Positions 27,589 to 41,176 of a stretch of 64,000 bases of DNA are shown piece after piece. The position numbers were made by a program, and so were the translations under genes. Source of the stretch: Azospirillum rugosum (lineage in GTDB: Bacteria; Pseudomonadota; Alphaproteobacteria; Azospirillales; Azospirillaceae); the NCBI RefSeq assembly GCF_017876155.1, contig NZ_JAGINP010000007.1, positions 226,249 to 290,248 of the forward strand, in the 5' to 3' direction. Numbering within the stretch: position 1 is the first letter of the stretch; the number at the start of each line of letters is the position of its first letter. Under the pieces are notes generated by a model that worked only from the letters and a program-made list of their open reading frames with translations, ran no database searches and was not told where the DNA came from.

Positions 27589-27981
27589 GTGAAGTTGTCG
27601 ACTTTTCTCCTCGCCGCCGCCCTGTTCGCCGCACCGGCCACGGCCTTCGCGCACGGGCCGAGCGTCGGCCCGCACGGCGGCCCGATGACCGACGCCGGGG
27701 CGTACCACACCGAGCTCGTGCTCAAGGGCAACGATGTCGTTCTGTACGTGACCGACGGCTCGGACCAGCCGGTAGACGTGACCGGCGCCAAGGCCGAGGC
27801 GACCATCCTGGCCAACAAGCAGACCCAGAAAGTTCCGCTTCAGCCCGCGGGCGCCAACGCCCTCAAGGGACAGGCGGCCCTGGGCGGGTCCCACGACAGC
27901 GTGAAGGTGGTCACCGCGCTGACCATGCCCGGCCAGAAGACCGTCCAGGCCCGGTTCGAAGTGGGCCACGCGGGCCACTGA
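27589..27981 (+). CDS. Exported metal-island protein (HGPSVGPHGG type)
   Basis: A 130-residue precursor with signal peptide (1-21) and a mature N-terminus HGPSVGPHGGPMTDAG containing closely spaced histidines, followed by a small beta-sandwich-like domain and a C-terminal GHAGH. No named family. Its position directly after the RND pump and its N-terminal histidines suggest periplasmic metal binding or delivery to the adaptor. GTG 27589 is preceded by AAAGGA. Confidence 0.65.
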   Translation: MKLSTFLLAAALFAAPATAFAHGPSVGPHGGPMTDAGAYHTELVLKGNDVVLYVTDGSDQPVDVTGAKAEATILANKQTQKVPLQPAGANALKGQAALGGSHDSVKVVTALTMPGQKTVQARFEVGHAGH

Positions 27982-28023
27982 CCGGCACACCGCCGCTGAA
28001 TCCTTGAAGAAAGGAACCGTTCC

Positions 28024-28494
28024 ATGAAACCGAAATCCAAGAAGCCCCTGATCGTCGCCATGGGCGCTGCCCTCGTTGGGGGCGCGCTGCTCGGTGCCCC
28101 CGCCTTGCTGGGCAGCGCACCGGCGGCCGCCCAGGAGGTCGAGGTCTGGAAGTCGCCGTACTGCGGCTGCTGCGAAGGCTGGGTGAAGCACATGCAGTCG
28201 GCGGGCTTCTCCATGAAGGTCCACACCGTCGAGGATGTCGATGCGGTAAAGGTCGCCAAGGGTGTGCCGGACAACCTCGTTTCCTGCCACACCGCGGTCG
28301 TGGATGGCTACGCGATCGAGGGGCACGTGCCCGCCGGCGATGTCCGGCGCTTGCTCACCGAACGGCCCAAGGTCAAGGGATTGTCCGCTCCGGGCATGCC
28401 GCAGTCCGCGCCCGGCATGGACATGCCCGGCCAAGCCTACGACGTCATCGCCTTCGGCGCGCCGGACGGCAACAGGGTCTACGCGCACCACTGA
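28024..28494 (+). CDS. DUF411 metal-binding protein
   Basis: A 156-residue exported protein; signal or anchor 9-35, then a DUF411 domain with VWKSPYCGCCEGWVKHM (cysteine pair for metal), LVSCHTAVVDGY and EGHVPAGDVRRLL. DUF411 proteins are found almost only in heavy-metal clusters and are thought to bind copper-like metals. The tail has Met-rich GMPQSAPGMDMPG. It lies 42 bases after the preceding exported protein. Confidence 0.88.
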   Translation: MKPKSKKPLIVAMGAALVGGALLGAPALLGSAPAAAQEVEVWKSPYCGCCEGWVKHMQSAGFSMKVHTVEDVDAVKVAKGVPDNLVSCHTAVVDGYAIEGHVPAGDVRRLLTERPKVKGLSAPGMPQSAPGMDMPGQAYDVIAFGAPDGNRVYAHH

Positions 28495-28531
28495 ACCGGG
28501 AGTGTGAGCCCGATCCCCTGATGAGACGACT

Positions 28532-28999
28532 ATGCAGGCTTCCACAAAGCTGAAGGTCGGCGTCGGCGTGGCCATGGCAGCGGCGATCGCCGTGGCTGGC
28601 GTCGTCATGTTCGCCGGTCCGAAGGCGGGCGCCGACCCGACCGACGCCGCGCAGGTCGCCCGCGGCAGGGCGGTCTACGCCGAACGGTGCGCGTCGTGCC
28701 ATGGGCCTCGGCTGGAGGGCCAGCCGAACTGGCAGAGCCGCAAGCCGGACGGCCGCCTGCCCGCGCCGCCCCACGACGCCTCCGGACACACGTGGCATCA
28801 CCCGGACGAGGACCTCTTCAAGATCACCAAGGACGGCGTTGCGGCGTTCGCCCCGCCTGGCTACGTGAGCGACATGCCCGCATTCAGCGGCGTGTTGAGC
28901 GACGCCGACATCTGGGCCGTCCTGGCCTTCATCAAGAGCTCCTGGCCGGAAGAAACCCGGCGCCGTCACGCCGCCATGAGCGCGCGGGCGGGTAAGTGA
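28532..28999 (+). CDS. Class I cytochrome c
   Basis: A 155-residue precursor with an N-terminal anchor or signal (residues 8-28) and one heme site CASCH. Met ligand candidates lie in DMPAFSGVLSDADIW, which matches small c-type cytochromes associated with copper clusters. It could be the electron donor of the CuA-containing oxidase-like complex on the opposite strand; this is inference from proximity. ATG 28532. It is followed directly by the second CueR-type promoter. Confidence 0.85.
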   Translation: MQASTKLKVGVGVAMAAAIAVAGVVMFAGPKAGADPTDAAQVARGRAVYAERCASCHGPRLEGQPNWQSRKPDGRLPAPPHDASGHTWHHPDEDLFKITKDGVAAFAPPGYVSDMPAFSGVLSDADIWAVLAFIKSSWPEETRRRHAAMSARAGK

Positions 29000-29030
29000 G
29001 GAGAGGAAGGGATCGGCCTGCACCACGGAC

Positions 29031-29061
29031 TTGACCTTCCAATCGCTGGAAGGCGGAGCAT
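29031..29061 (+). promoter_or_regulatory. CueR-type promoter/operator of the copper ATPase gene
   Basis: TTGACC, operator ACCTTCC-N7-GGAAGGC, 19-base spacing to a -10-like GAGCAT. The same architecture as the site at 19753-19783 and as promoters of copA genes regulated by CueR. It is located about 90 bases before the ATPase start codon. Confidence 0.78.
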
Positions 29062-29151
29062 GGGTTCCACAGTCGCCGCCACACCGTGATGCCGGGTGGC
29101 GCCACGCAACACCGGGGCACCGACGCCGGGCATGCGAAGGGAGAAGCGAAC

Positions 29152-31527
29152 ATGAACGACCTGCACCACCGCCATGAGCACCCGCATCATCATGCCGGTC
29201 CCGACGACCGGGCCAAGGTGAAGGATCCCGTGTGCGGCATGATGGTCGACCCGGAGCGGACCGCGCACCACGCAGAGCATAATGGGCACACATTCCACTT
29301 CTGCTCGGCGCGCTGTCACGACACGTTCGTCGCTGCCCCGGAGCGATACCTGAAGCCGGAGGCCAGGCCCGCGGCCCCGGAGCAGGCCGGGCGGGCCTCG
29401 CCCCAGAAGGGCGTCATCTACACCTGCCCGATGCACCCGGAAATCCGCCAGGAGGGTCCGGGCAACTGCCCCATCTGCGGCATGGCCCTGGAGCCCGTCG
29501 GCGCGAGCGTCGAGGAGGGCCCCAACCCCGAACTCGTCGACATGACGCGGCGGTTCTGGATCGGCTTGGCGCTCAGCGTGCCGCTGCTGGTCCTGGAGAT
29601 GGGCAGCCACATTCCGGCCCTTGGACTCCATGACCTGGTGCCGCCGCGAATCTCCGTCTGGATTCAGTTCCTCCTCGCGACGCCGGTCGTGCTGTGGGCG
29701 GGCTGGCCGCTGCTGGAGCGCGGCTGGCGGTCGGTGGTCAACCGCAGCCTGAACATGTTCTCGCTGATCGCGCTGGGCGTCGGCGTCGCCTACGTCTTCA
29801 GCCTGGTCGCCACCGTCCTGCCGGGCCTCTTCCCGCCGTCGTTCCGCGGCATGGGCGGGGTGGTGGCCGTCTACTACGAGGCGGCGGCCGTCATTACGGT
29901 GCTGGTGCTGCTGGGGCAGGTGCTCGAGCTCCGCGCCCGCGAGCAGACCGGCGGCGCCATCCGCGCCCTGCTGAACCTGGCGCCCAAGACCGCGCGCCGC
30001 GTCCGGGAAAACGGCGAGGACGAGGAGGTCCCGCTCGACCAGGTGCATGTGGGCGACCGGCTGCGCGTCCGCCCGGGCGACGGCGTTCCGGTCGACGGCG
30101 AGGTGCTGGAGGGTCGCAGCGCCGTGGACGAATCGATGGTCACCGGCGAGAGCATGCCGGTCGGGAAGGAGCCCGGCGCCAAGGTGATCGGCGGCACCGT
30201 CAACCAGACGGGTGCGCTGGTGATGCGGGCGGACAAGGTCGGCTCCGACACCATGCTGTCGCGCATCGTGACCATGGTCGCCGAGGCCCAGCGCTCGCGG
30301 GCGCCGATCCAACGCATGGCCGATGTGGTCTCCGGCTATTTTGTGCCGACGGTCATCCTGGTCGCCATTCTGGCCTTCATCGGCTGGATGATGTGGGGGC
30401 CGGAGCCCGCCTTCGCCTACGCACTGATCGCGGCGGTGTCGGTGCTCATCATCGCGTGCCCCTGCGCGCTCGGGCTGGCGACGCCGATGTCGATCATGGT
30501 CGGGGTCGGCAAGGGCGCGACCGCGGGCGTGCTCATCAAGGACGCGGCGTCCCTGGAGCGGTTCGAGAAGGTCGACACGCTGGTCGTCGACAAGACCGGC
30601 ACGCTGACCGAGGGCAAGCCCCGGGTGACGGCGGTGGTCCCGGTGCCGGACGTCGACGAGGCGACGCTGCTGTCGCTGGCGGCCAGCCTGGAGCGGTCGA
30701 GCGAGCACCCGCTGGCCGCCGCCATCGTCGCGGCGGCCAAGGAGCGAGGGCTACCCATGCATGAGGTCGCCGGCTTCGGATCCGTGACCGGCAAGGGTGT
30801 GCATGGCAGCGTCGGCAGCCATCTCGTCTTCCTGGGCAACGCCGCGATGATGCGGGACCAGGGCATCGCGCTGGGCGACCTGGAGGCGCGCGCCGATGAC
30901 CTCCGGCGCGAAGGCGCCACGGCGCTGTTCGCCGCCATCGATGGCCGCCCCGGCGGCGTCATCGCGGTGGCCGACCCGATCAAGGCGAGCACGCCACAGG
31001 CCCTGGAGACGCTGCGGGCCGACGGCGTGCGGATCGTGATGCTGACCGGCGACAACCGGACCACGGCGGAGGCCGTGGCGCGCCGCCTGGGCATTGACGA
31101 GGTCGAGGCCGAGGTGCTGCCGGACCAGAAGCACCGTGTCGTCCGCAAGCTGAAGTCGGAGGGCCGCGTGGTGGCGATGGCCGGCGACGGCGTGAACGAT
31201 GCCCCGGCGCTCGCCGAGGCCGATGTCGGCGTGGCCATGGGCACCGGGACGGAGGTGGCGATCCAGAGCGCCGGGGTCACGCTGGTGAAGGGCGACTTGG
31301 CGGGGATCGCGCGGGCGCGGGTCCTGAGCCGGGCGACCATGGGGAACATCCGGCAGAACCTCTTCCTGGCCTTCGTCTACAACGCCCTCGGCGTGCCGGT
31401 TGCGGCGGGCGTCTTCTACCCGCTGTTCGGCTGGACGTTGAACCCGATCATCGCCGCCGCGGCGATGGCCTTGAGTTCCGTCTCGGTGATCGGAAACGCC
31501 CTCCGGTTGCGCGGGCAGACGCTGTGA
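29152..31527 (+). CDS. copA: Copper-translocating P1B-type ATPase with YHS and HMBD N-terminus
   Basis: Inner-membrane ATPase exporting Cu(I)/Ag(I). The 791-residue protein begins with a His-rich tail. A YHS domain follows ([12 protein letters not shown] with [11 protein letters not shown]), then a heavy-metal-binding HMBD segment [20 protein letters not shown]. Eight membrane helices follow, with Cys436-Pro-Cys438 in [11 protein letters not shown], the phosphorylated Asp480 in DKTGTLTEG and the [10 protein letters not shown] hinge. Classical CxxC HMA domains are absent, as in the CopB-like or YHS-CopA subgroup. The ATG at 29152 (after AGGGAGAAG) is preferred to upstream ATGs at 29086/29089. 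CueR-type promoter upstream. Confidence 0.93.
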   Translation: MNDLHHRHEHPHHHAGPDDRAKVKDPVCGMMVDPERTAHHAEHNGHTFHFCSARCHDTFVAAPERYLKPEARPAAPEQAGRASPQKGVIYTCPMHPEIRQEGPGNCPICGMALEPVGASVEEGPNPELVDMTRRFWIGLALSVPLLVLEMGSHIPALGLHDLVPPRISVWIQFLLATPVVLWAGWPLLERGWRSVVNRSLNMFSLIALGVGVAYVFSLVATVLPGLFPPSFRGMGGVVAVYYEAAAVITVLVLLGQVLELRAREQTGGAIRALLNLAPKTARRVRENGEDEEVPLDQVHVGDRLRVRPGDGVPVDGEVLEGRSAVDESMVTGESMPVGKEPGAKVIGGTVNQTGALVMRADKVGSDTMLSRIVTMVAEAQRSRAPIQRMADVVSGYFVPTVILVAILAFIGWMMWGPEPAFAYALIAAVSVLIIACPCALGLATPMSIMVGVGKGATAGVLIKDAASLERFEKVDTLVVDKTGTLTEGKPRVTAVVPVPDVDEATLLSLAASLERSSEHPLAAAIVAAAKERGLPMHEVAGFGSVTGKGVHGSVGSHLVFLGNAAMMRDQGIALGDLEARADDLRREGATALFAAIDGRPGGVIAVADPIKASTPQALETLRADGVRIVMLTGDNRTTAEAVARRLGIDEVEAEVLPDQKHRVVRKLKSEGRVVAMAGDGVNDAPALAEADVGVAMGTGTEVAIQSAGVTLVKGDLAGIARARVLSRATMGNIRQNLFLAFVYNALGVPVAAGVFYPLFGWTLNPIIAAAAMALSSVSVIGNALRLRGQTL

Positions 31528-31686
31528 TCGTACGTGTGCCTGCGCCATGCAGCGCCGTCACCCCTGGGTCTCGGAAGGCGGGGCCCTGGCGGGCCCTCGA
31601 CGCGCTAGACTCGCAACGTGGAAGAAACTTGGGGCGATTCCGGTTGCCGCCGGGGGCGACCCGATCTGTCAGCTTGTCTATGATTG

Positions 31687-31802
31687 GAAAGCTTGAAATT
31701 CGTAGGTTGGGTGGAGCGCAGCGCAACCCAACAGCGTTGCCATGTGGCGTGTGTTGGGTTGCGCTGACGCTCCACCCAACCTACGGATCCGTTTAAGCTT
31801 TC
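31687..31802. repeat. Facing copies of the dispersed repeat forming a long hairpin
   Basis: Copy 31701-31733 and reversed copy 31752-31785 pair over 33 bp with one unpaired base and an 18-base loop. Flanking GAAAGCTT (31687-31694) and AAGCTTTC (31795-31802) extend the symmetry. It lies between convergent copA and the ScfR-type regulator, whose last codons it reaches. It probably ends transcription in both directions; origin by insertion of two repeat copies is inferred. Confidence 0.85.
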
Positions 31803-33241
31803 TCCTCAACCCGCCCAGCTTGCGTGAAGAGGTACGGCACGAAGCTGCGGTGCGATTCGTCCACCGAGAGTTGGCTGCCGATGGGCGGGAAGGCGCGTTG
31901 CTGGCAGTCGGTGCGCTCGCAGATGCGGCAGTTCACGCCGATCGGAACAGCGGCGGCCTCGTTCGAGGTGTCGATGCCCGCGGCGTAGACGATCTCGTTG
32001 GCGTAGGTCGCCTCGCAGCCGAGCCCGACGGCGAACTGCCGTGACGGCTTCAGGTAGGCGCCGCCGCGCTTGGTCACCGTGCGGGCGATGCCGATGTAGG
32101 TGGTGCGGTCGGGCATGGTGGCGAACTGCACCAGGATCTTGCCGGGCTGGGCGAAGGCCTCGTGCACGTTCCACAGGGGGCAGGCGCCGCCGAAGCGGGC
32201 GAAGTGGAAGCGGGTGGCCGAGTGCCGCTTGGTGATGTTGCCGGCCATGTCCACCCGCACGAAGTAGAAGGGCAGGCCGCGCGCCCCCGGCCGCTGCATG
32301 GTGGACAGGCGGTGGCAGACCTGCTCGAAGCTGGCGCCGAAGCGGCTTTGCAGCTGCTCCACGTCGTGGCGGAGCGCGCGGGCCTGGGCGGCGAAGGCGC
32401 GGTAGGGCATGACCAGCGCGCCTGCGAAGTAGTTCGCAAGCCCGACCCGGCAGATTGACTTGGCGTCCTCGCTGGAGAATTTCGCCTGGGCGACCAGCTC
32501 CTCGATGGCGTCGCCGAAGCCCAGCAGAGCGATCTGGTGGGCCATGTGGAAGGCGCGGCTGGGGCCGTTCAGCAGGGCGGACAGGCGCAGCGTGCCGGTC
32601 GTCTCGTCATAGCTGCGCATCGCCGTGTCGCCGTCGTCGGCGACGATCTTCACGCGCACGTCGTGGCGGCGCTTCAGCAGGGCGGCCAGCTCGTTCAGCA
32701 GGGCGCCGTTGTGGATCTTCTCCCGGTCCCACAGCTGCTCCGCCGCCTCGTCCAGCGGGCCGATGTAGTTGTTGCAGTAGTGGAAATAGTCGCGGACCTC
32801 CTCATAGGGAAACTGGGGACCGGCGAAGGCGTCGCCCCGTTCCTGGTTCGACAGGCTGTCGGCCAGCGACTGCACCCGCTCGTGCAGCTTCTGGTACGCC
32901 TGATGGAGGCTGAGCACCCGGCGCGCCAGTTCCGGGCTGGATCCCACGGCGCTGCGAAGTTCCGCGTTGGTCAGGGGTGCGCCCGCGAACAGCGGGTCGG
33001 CCAGGGCCTCGCGCAGGTCGGCGACGAGCCGGCTGTCCTCGTCCTCCACGAAGTTGGACAGGTCCACCTCGAACACGGCGGAGATCTTCAGCAGCACCGG
33101 CAGGGTCAGCGGGCGCTGGTTGTTTTCCAGCTGATTCAGGTAGCTGGGCGAAAGGTCCAGCGTCTTGGCGAGCGCCGCCTGGGTCAGGCCGCGCTGCTCG
33201 CGCAGGCGGCGCAGCTTGTAGCCGAGATAGAGCTTCTGCAT
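31793..33241 (-). CDS. pccR: Short-chain fatty acyl-CoA regulator (ScfR family, PccR-like)
   Basis: Transcription factor of 482 residues: an XRE-type helix-turn-helix at 5-60 (LREQRGLTQAALAKTLDLSP), a central ImmA/IrrE-like region, and a C-terminal DUF2083 domain with a Cys cluster (CRICERTDCQQRAFPP). ScfR proteins sense acyl-CoAs; the PccR branch controls propionyl-CoA carboxylase. The gene is divergent from pccB, with half-sites of the known PccR type in between. In Rhodobacter the activator works on pccB; the same is expected here. A His-rich RFHFARFGGACPLWNVHEAF segment is typical of the family. Confidence 0.88.
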   Translation of the reverse strand: MQKLYLGYKLRRLREQRGLTQAALAKTLDLSPSYLNQLENNQRPLTLPVLLKISAVFEVDLSNFVEDEDSRLVADLREALADPLFAGAPLTNAELRSAVGSSPELARRVLSLHQAYQKLHERVQSLADSLSNQERGDAFAGPQFPYEEVRDYFHYCNNYIGPLDEAAEQLWDREKIHNGALLNELAALLKRRHDVRVKIVADDGDTAMRSYDETTGTLRLSALLNGPSRAFHMAHQIALLGFGDAIEELVAQAKFSSEDAKSICRVGLANYFAGALVMPYRAFAAQARALRHDVEQLQSRFGASFEQVCHRLSTMQRPGARGLPFYFVRVDMAGNITKRHSATRFHFARFGGACPLWNVHEAFAQPGKILVQFATMPDRTTYIGIARTVTKRGGAYLKPSRQFAVGLGCEATYANEIVYAAGIDTSNEAAAVPIGVNCRICERTDCQQRAFPPIGSQLSVDESHRSFVPYLFTQAGRVEEKA

Positions 33242-33281
33242 CGAACCGTTCTACCACCCGCGGGTTAGGCTGAAGTGCATA

Positions 33282-33338
33282 TTCGCAACCTTGGCAAACT
33301 ATGCCCTGTGTTTGCAAAGATGTTCGCAACTTCGCACA
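33282..33338. promoter_or_regulatory. Cluster of ScfR/PccR half-sites upstream of pccB
   Basis: TTTGCAAA (33311-33318) and TTCGCAAC (33323-33330) are separated by four bases, matching the TTTGCAAA-N4-TTTGCAAA pattern known for PccR. Further variants lie at 33282 (TTCGCAAC), 33291 (TTGGCAAA) and 33331 (TTCGCACA). They lie in the gap between the divergent regulator and pccB, so both autoregulation and pcc activation are possible. Confidence 0.65.
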
Positions 33339-33455
33339 TTTTTCCCCGACGGCCAATTGCCCTCTTGCGAATCTTGTGAATAATCCACGCATTCCGGCGC
33401 GGGGACGCCTCGCAAACTCCGCATCCCCGCCGCACGCCAAAGTGGGAAACGCCTG

Positions 33456-34988
<1,533 letters not shown>

Positions 34989-35000
34989 GGGCGCCGCGCC

Positions 35001-37010
<2,010 letters not shown>

Positions 37011-37063
37011 GCAACGCGGGCTCCGGACCAAGAACGAGACACATAGGGAAAAGGGAACGCAGG

Positions 37064-37657
37064 ATGGCTTACGGAACCACGCTTACGCAGCGCGCCACCT
37101 CGTTGCTGGACACGGTCGCCCCGAAGGGCGGCTTGGTCACGGCAACGGCGGCGGCGGTGCTCGGCAGCGCGCTGCTGGCCGTCTCGGCCAAGGTGCAGGT
37201 GCCCTTCTGGCCGGTGCCGATGACGATGCAGAGCATGGTCGTCATCCTGCTCGGCATGGCCTACGGCAGCCGCCTCGCCATGGCGACGGTGCTGCTGTAC
37301 CTGCTGGAAGGCCTCGCCGGCCTGCCGGTCTTCGCCGGTGCGGGCGCCGGTCCGGCTTACATGGCGGGGCCGACGGCCGGCTACCTGCTGGGCTTCGTCC
37401 TGGCCGCCGGCGCCACCGGCTGGCTGGCCGAGCGCGGCTGGGACCGCAGCCCGCTGAAGGCGGTCGCCGCCCTGGCGCTTGGGCACGCGCTGCTGTTCGT
37501 GCCGGGCGTGGCGTGGCTGGCGGTGCTGTTCGGGGGTGAGAAGGCGGTCGCCGTCGGCCTGACCCCGTTCCTGGCCGCGACGGTGCTGAAGACCGCGCTG
37601 GGGGCCGCGATCATGCAGGCCGCCTGGACGGTCGTCGCGCGCCGGTCGCGGGTGTAA
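37064..37657 (+). CDS. bioY: Biotin transporter BioY
   Basis: A 197-residue membrane protein, the substrate-binding (S) component of the biotin ECF transporter. Several helices and the QVPFWPVPMTMQ substrate-loop motif are clear. No bioM or bioN partner is in the window; lone BioY proteins are known to work alone or with a shared module. It is the third gene after pccB and pccA with a 53-base gap. Supply of biotin for PccA is the likely reason for the placement. Confidence 0.92.
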   Translation: MAYGTTLTQRATSLLDTVAPKGGLVTATAAAVLGSALLAVSAKVQVPFWPVPMTMQSMVVILLGMAYGSRLAMATVLLYLLEGLAGLPVFAGAGAGPAYMAGPTAGYLLGFVLAAGATGWLAERGWDRSPLKAVAALALGHALLFVPGVAWLAVLFGGEKAVAVGLTPFLAATVLKTALGAAIMQAAWTVVARRSRV

Positions 37658-37670
37658 GAGCGCAAGAGTA

Positions 37671-37759
37671 TTGCCCCCACCCTAACCCTCCCCCGCTTCG
37701 CGGTGGAGGGGACCAAACTCCCTCTCCCGCGCAGCGGGGGAGGGCCGGGGAGGGGGCAA
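37671..37759. repeat. Inverted repeat of the CCCTAACCCTC type
   Basis: An approximately 26-base arm (TTGCCCCCACCCTAACCCTC... ending 37696) pairs imperfectly with its complement ending at 37759. Internally a further hairpin (CCCCGCTTCGCGG) is seen. It belongs to the same sequence family as the element at 63838-63861. It lies between bioY and the mutase gene. Confidence 0.75.
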
Positions 37760-37823
37760 AACGTCTTTCCACATTGATCATTCCAAGAATTTCCATACCA
37801 AAGCCGTGTCGAGGAGGCGTCCC

Positions 37824-39977
<2,154 letters not shown>

Positions 39978-40000
39978 GCATGGGCGAGGGGGCGCCGCCC

Positions 40001-40036
40001 CCTCGCGCTCTCCCTCGCGCTCTCCCTCGCGCTCTC
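40001..40036 (+). repeat. 12-bp tandem repeat, three copies
   Basis: CCTCGCGCTCTC repeated three times head to tail, in the gap after the mutase gene. No coding role seen. Confidence 0.85.
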
Positions 40037-40078
40037 CACCGGGGGGCCGAACGGTCCCTGGACACCGATCGGTCTTAT

Positions 40079-40091
40079 ACGCATATTGCGT
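40079..40091. promoter_or_regulatory. Palindrome upstream of the ccdA-like gene
   Basis: ACGCA-TAT-TGCGT, a perfect short palindrome 30 bases before the antitoxin start, within a likely promoter region. Antitoxins of this class repress their own operon, so this is a candidate operator. Confidence 0.4.
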
Positions 40092-40120
40092 GCGCATGAA
40101 TGCTGTGGGGGAGACGACGG

Positions 40121-40297
40121 ATGTCCCGTGGAGCGGCGCACAGGAAACCGACCAACGTCTCCGCAAAGCCTGTTGAGCAATCCGTCGCCGAAGCCAAAAG
40201 GCAAGGATGGATCGAGGAAAATCGCCCCGCTTTCGATGCCTACGACGCCTTTGTTGAAAGGCATGGCGTCTTCAGCGATGGAAAGCGCCTGTTCTGA
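40121..40297 (+). CDS. ccdA: CcdA-family antitoxin, orphan
   Basis: A 58-residue protein. The C-terminal half, WIEENRPAFDAYDAFVERHG followed by VFSDGKRLF, fits the conserved CcdA toxin-binding tail (W--EN--A--AYN--V---G-F-D--R-F). The N-terminal half should be the DNA-binding ribbon-helix-helix. ATG 40121 has GGGGAGA at a suitable distance. CcdA neutralises the gyrase poison CcdB, but here the expected ccdB is reduced to a remnant and is followed by a DUF2161 gene. The protein may persist as a regulator or an anti-addiction relic. Confidence 0.75.
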   Translation: MSRGAAHRKPTNVSAKPVEQSVAEAKRQGWIEENRPAFDAYDAFVERHGVFSDGKRLF

Positions 40298-40347
40298 TGC
40301 GGTTTCTCAATTTTTGCCGCAATCCTCAACGCCGCCTTCCGTGTTGA
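40297..40347 (+). pseudogene. Truncated ccdB remnant
   Basis: ATG overlaps the ccdA stop (TGATG), the coupling usual for ccdA-ccdB. It reads MRFLNFCRNPQRRLPC and then stops after 16 codons. The start resembles the MxRFDVYRNP-like beginning of alphaproteobacterial CcdB proteins. Decay or deletion joined it to the DUF2161 gene. Identification rests on the overlap and a short match, so it is tentative. Confidence 0.45.
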
Positions 40348-41033
40348 TATCCGCCGAAACCGACCTCTACGCCCCCGTCAAAGCCTTCCTGGAAGTCCAG
40401 GGCTATGACGTCAAAGCCGAGATCCACGGTTGCGACCTCGTCGCCGTGCGCGGCGGGGAGCCGCCGCTGATCGTTGAGCTGAAAAAGCGCTTCACCCTGG
40501 ACCTGCTGCTCCAGGGCGTCGATCGGCTGAGCCTCACCGACACCGTCTACCTCGCCGTGCCCCAGCCCGGCCGCAAGGCCACCGGGGCGTCGCCCTACGA
40601 CAACGGCGTGCGCAAGCTGTGCCGGCGGCTGGGCGTCGGCCTGCTGGTCGTGGACACCGGGCGGGCCGAGGGGCATCAGGTGGAGGTGCTGCTCGATCCC
40701 GTCCCCTACAGCCCGCGCAAGGACAAGAAGCGCACGGTCCGGCTGCTCGGCGAGCACGCACGGCGCAAGGGGGATCCCAACCGCGGCGGTTCGACGCGTG
40801 TGCCCATCGTCACCGCCTACCGCCAGGACGCGCTGCGTTGCGCGCGTCTGCTCCAGGACGGGCCGATGACGCTGAAGGCGCTGCGGGCTGCCGGAGCGCC
40901 GAAGGACGTGTCAGCCATCCTTCAGCGCAATGTCTATGGGTGGTTCGAGCGGGTGGTGAAGGGCACCTATGGGCTGACCGATGCCGGCCGGACCGGGTTG
41001 GAAGCGTTCGCCCATGGTCTCGCCGCCGAGTGA
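40341..41033 (+). CDS. DUF2161 family protein, nuclease-like
   Basis: A 230-residue protein. The N-terminal part (ETDLYAPVKAFLEVQGYDVKAEIHGCDLVAVR, then IVELKKRF) has the layout of the PD-(D/E)xK nuclease fold: Asp in CDLVAV and Glu-Leu-Lys in the next strand. The C-terminal part is a winged-helix-like segment rich in Arg. DUF2161 proteins are often next to mobile or restriction-like genes; function not established. GTG 40341 is used because the family begins near ETDLY; a longer frame from 40086 overlaps the ccdA gene and is less likely. Confidence 0.65.
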   Translation: MLISAETDLYAPVKAFLEVQGYDVKAEIHGCDLVAVRGGEPPLIVELKKRFTLDLLLQGVDRLSLTDTVYLAVPQPGRKATGASPYDNGVRKLCRRLGVGLLVVDTGRAEGHQVEVLLDPVPYSPRKDKKRTVRLLGEHARRKGDPNRGGSTRVPIVTAYRQDALRCARLLQDGPMTLKALRAAGAPKDVSAILQRNVYGWFERVVKGTYGLTDAGRTGLEAFAHGLAAE

Positions 41034-41176
41034 TTCCGGCCAAATCCTGAAAATGATAAGTACACGATACAATTTTATCGCGTGATCCAACTCAATATTT
41101 TCCAGCGTCAGGCAAAAGGATTTCCGTCTCAGTTGCAGCACTGATAAAACAGGGCACCCGGATACTCCCAAACAGG

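Noticed and set aside
22465..28608. A very long open frame (2047 codons) on the minus strand across the efflux genes
   Set aside because: It is antisense to five well-supported genes, has His/Arg/Gln/Val-rich low-information composition, and arises because GC-rich third positions avoid stops on the opposite strand.
40001..40036. 12-bp tandem repeat considered as a CRISPR-like array
   Set aside because: Units are adjacent without spacers and far too short.
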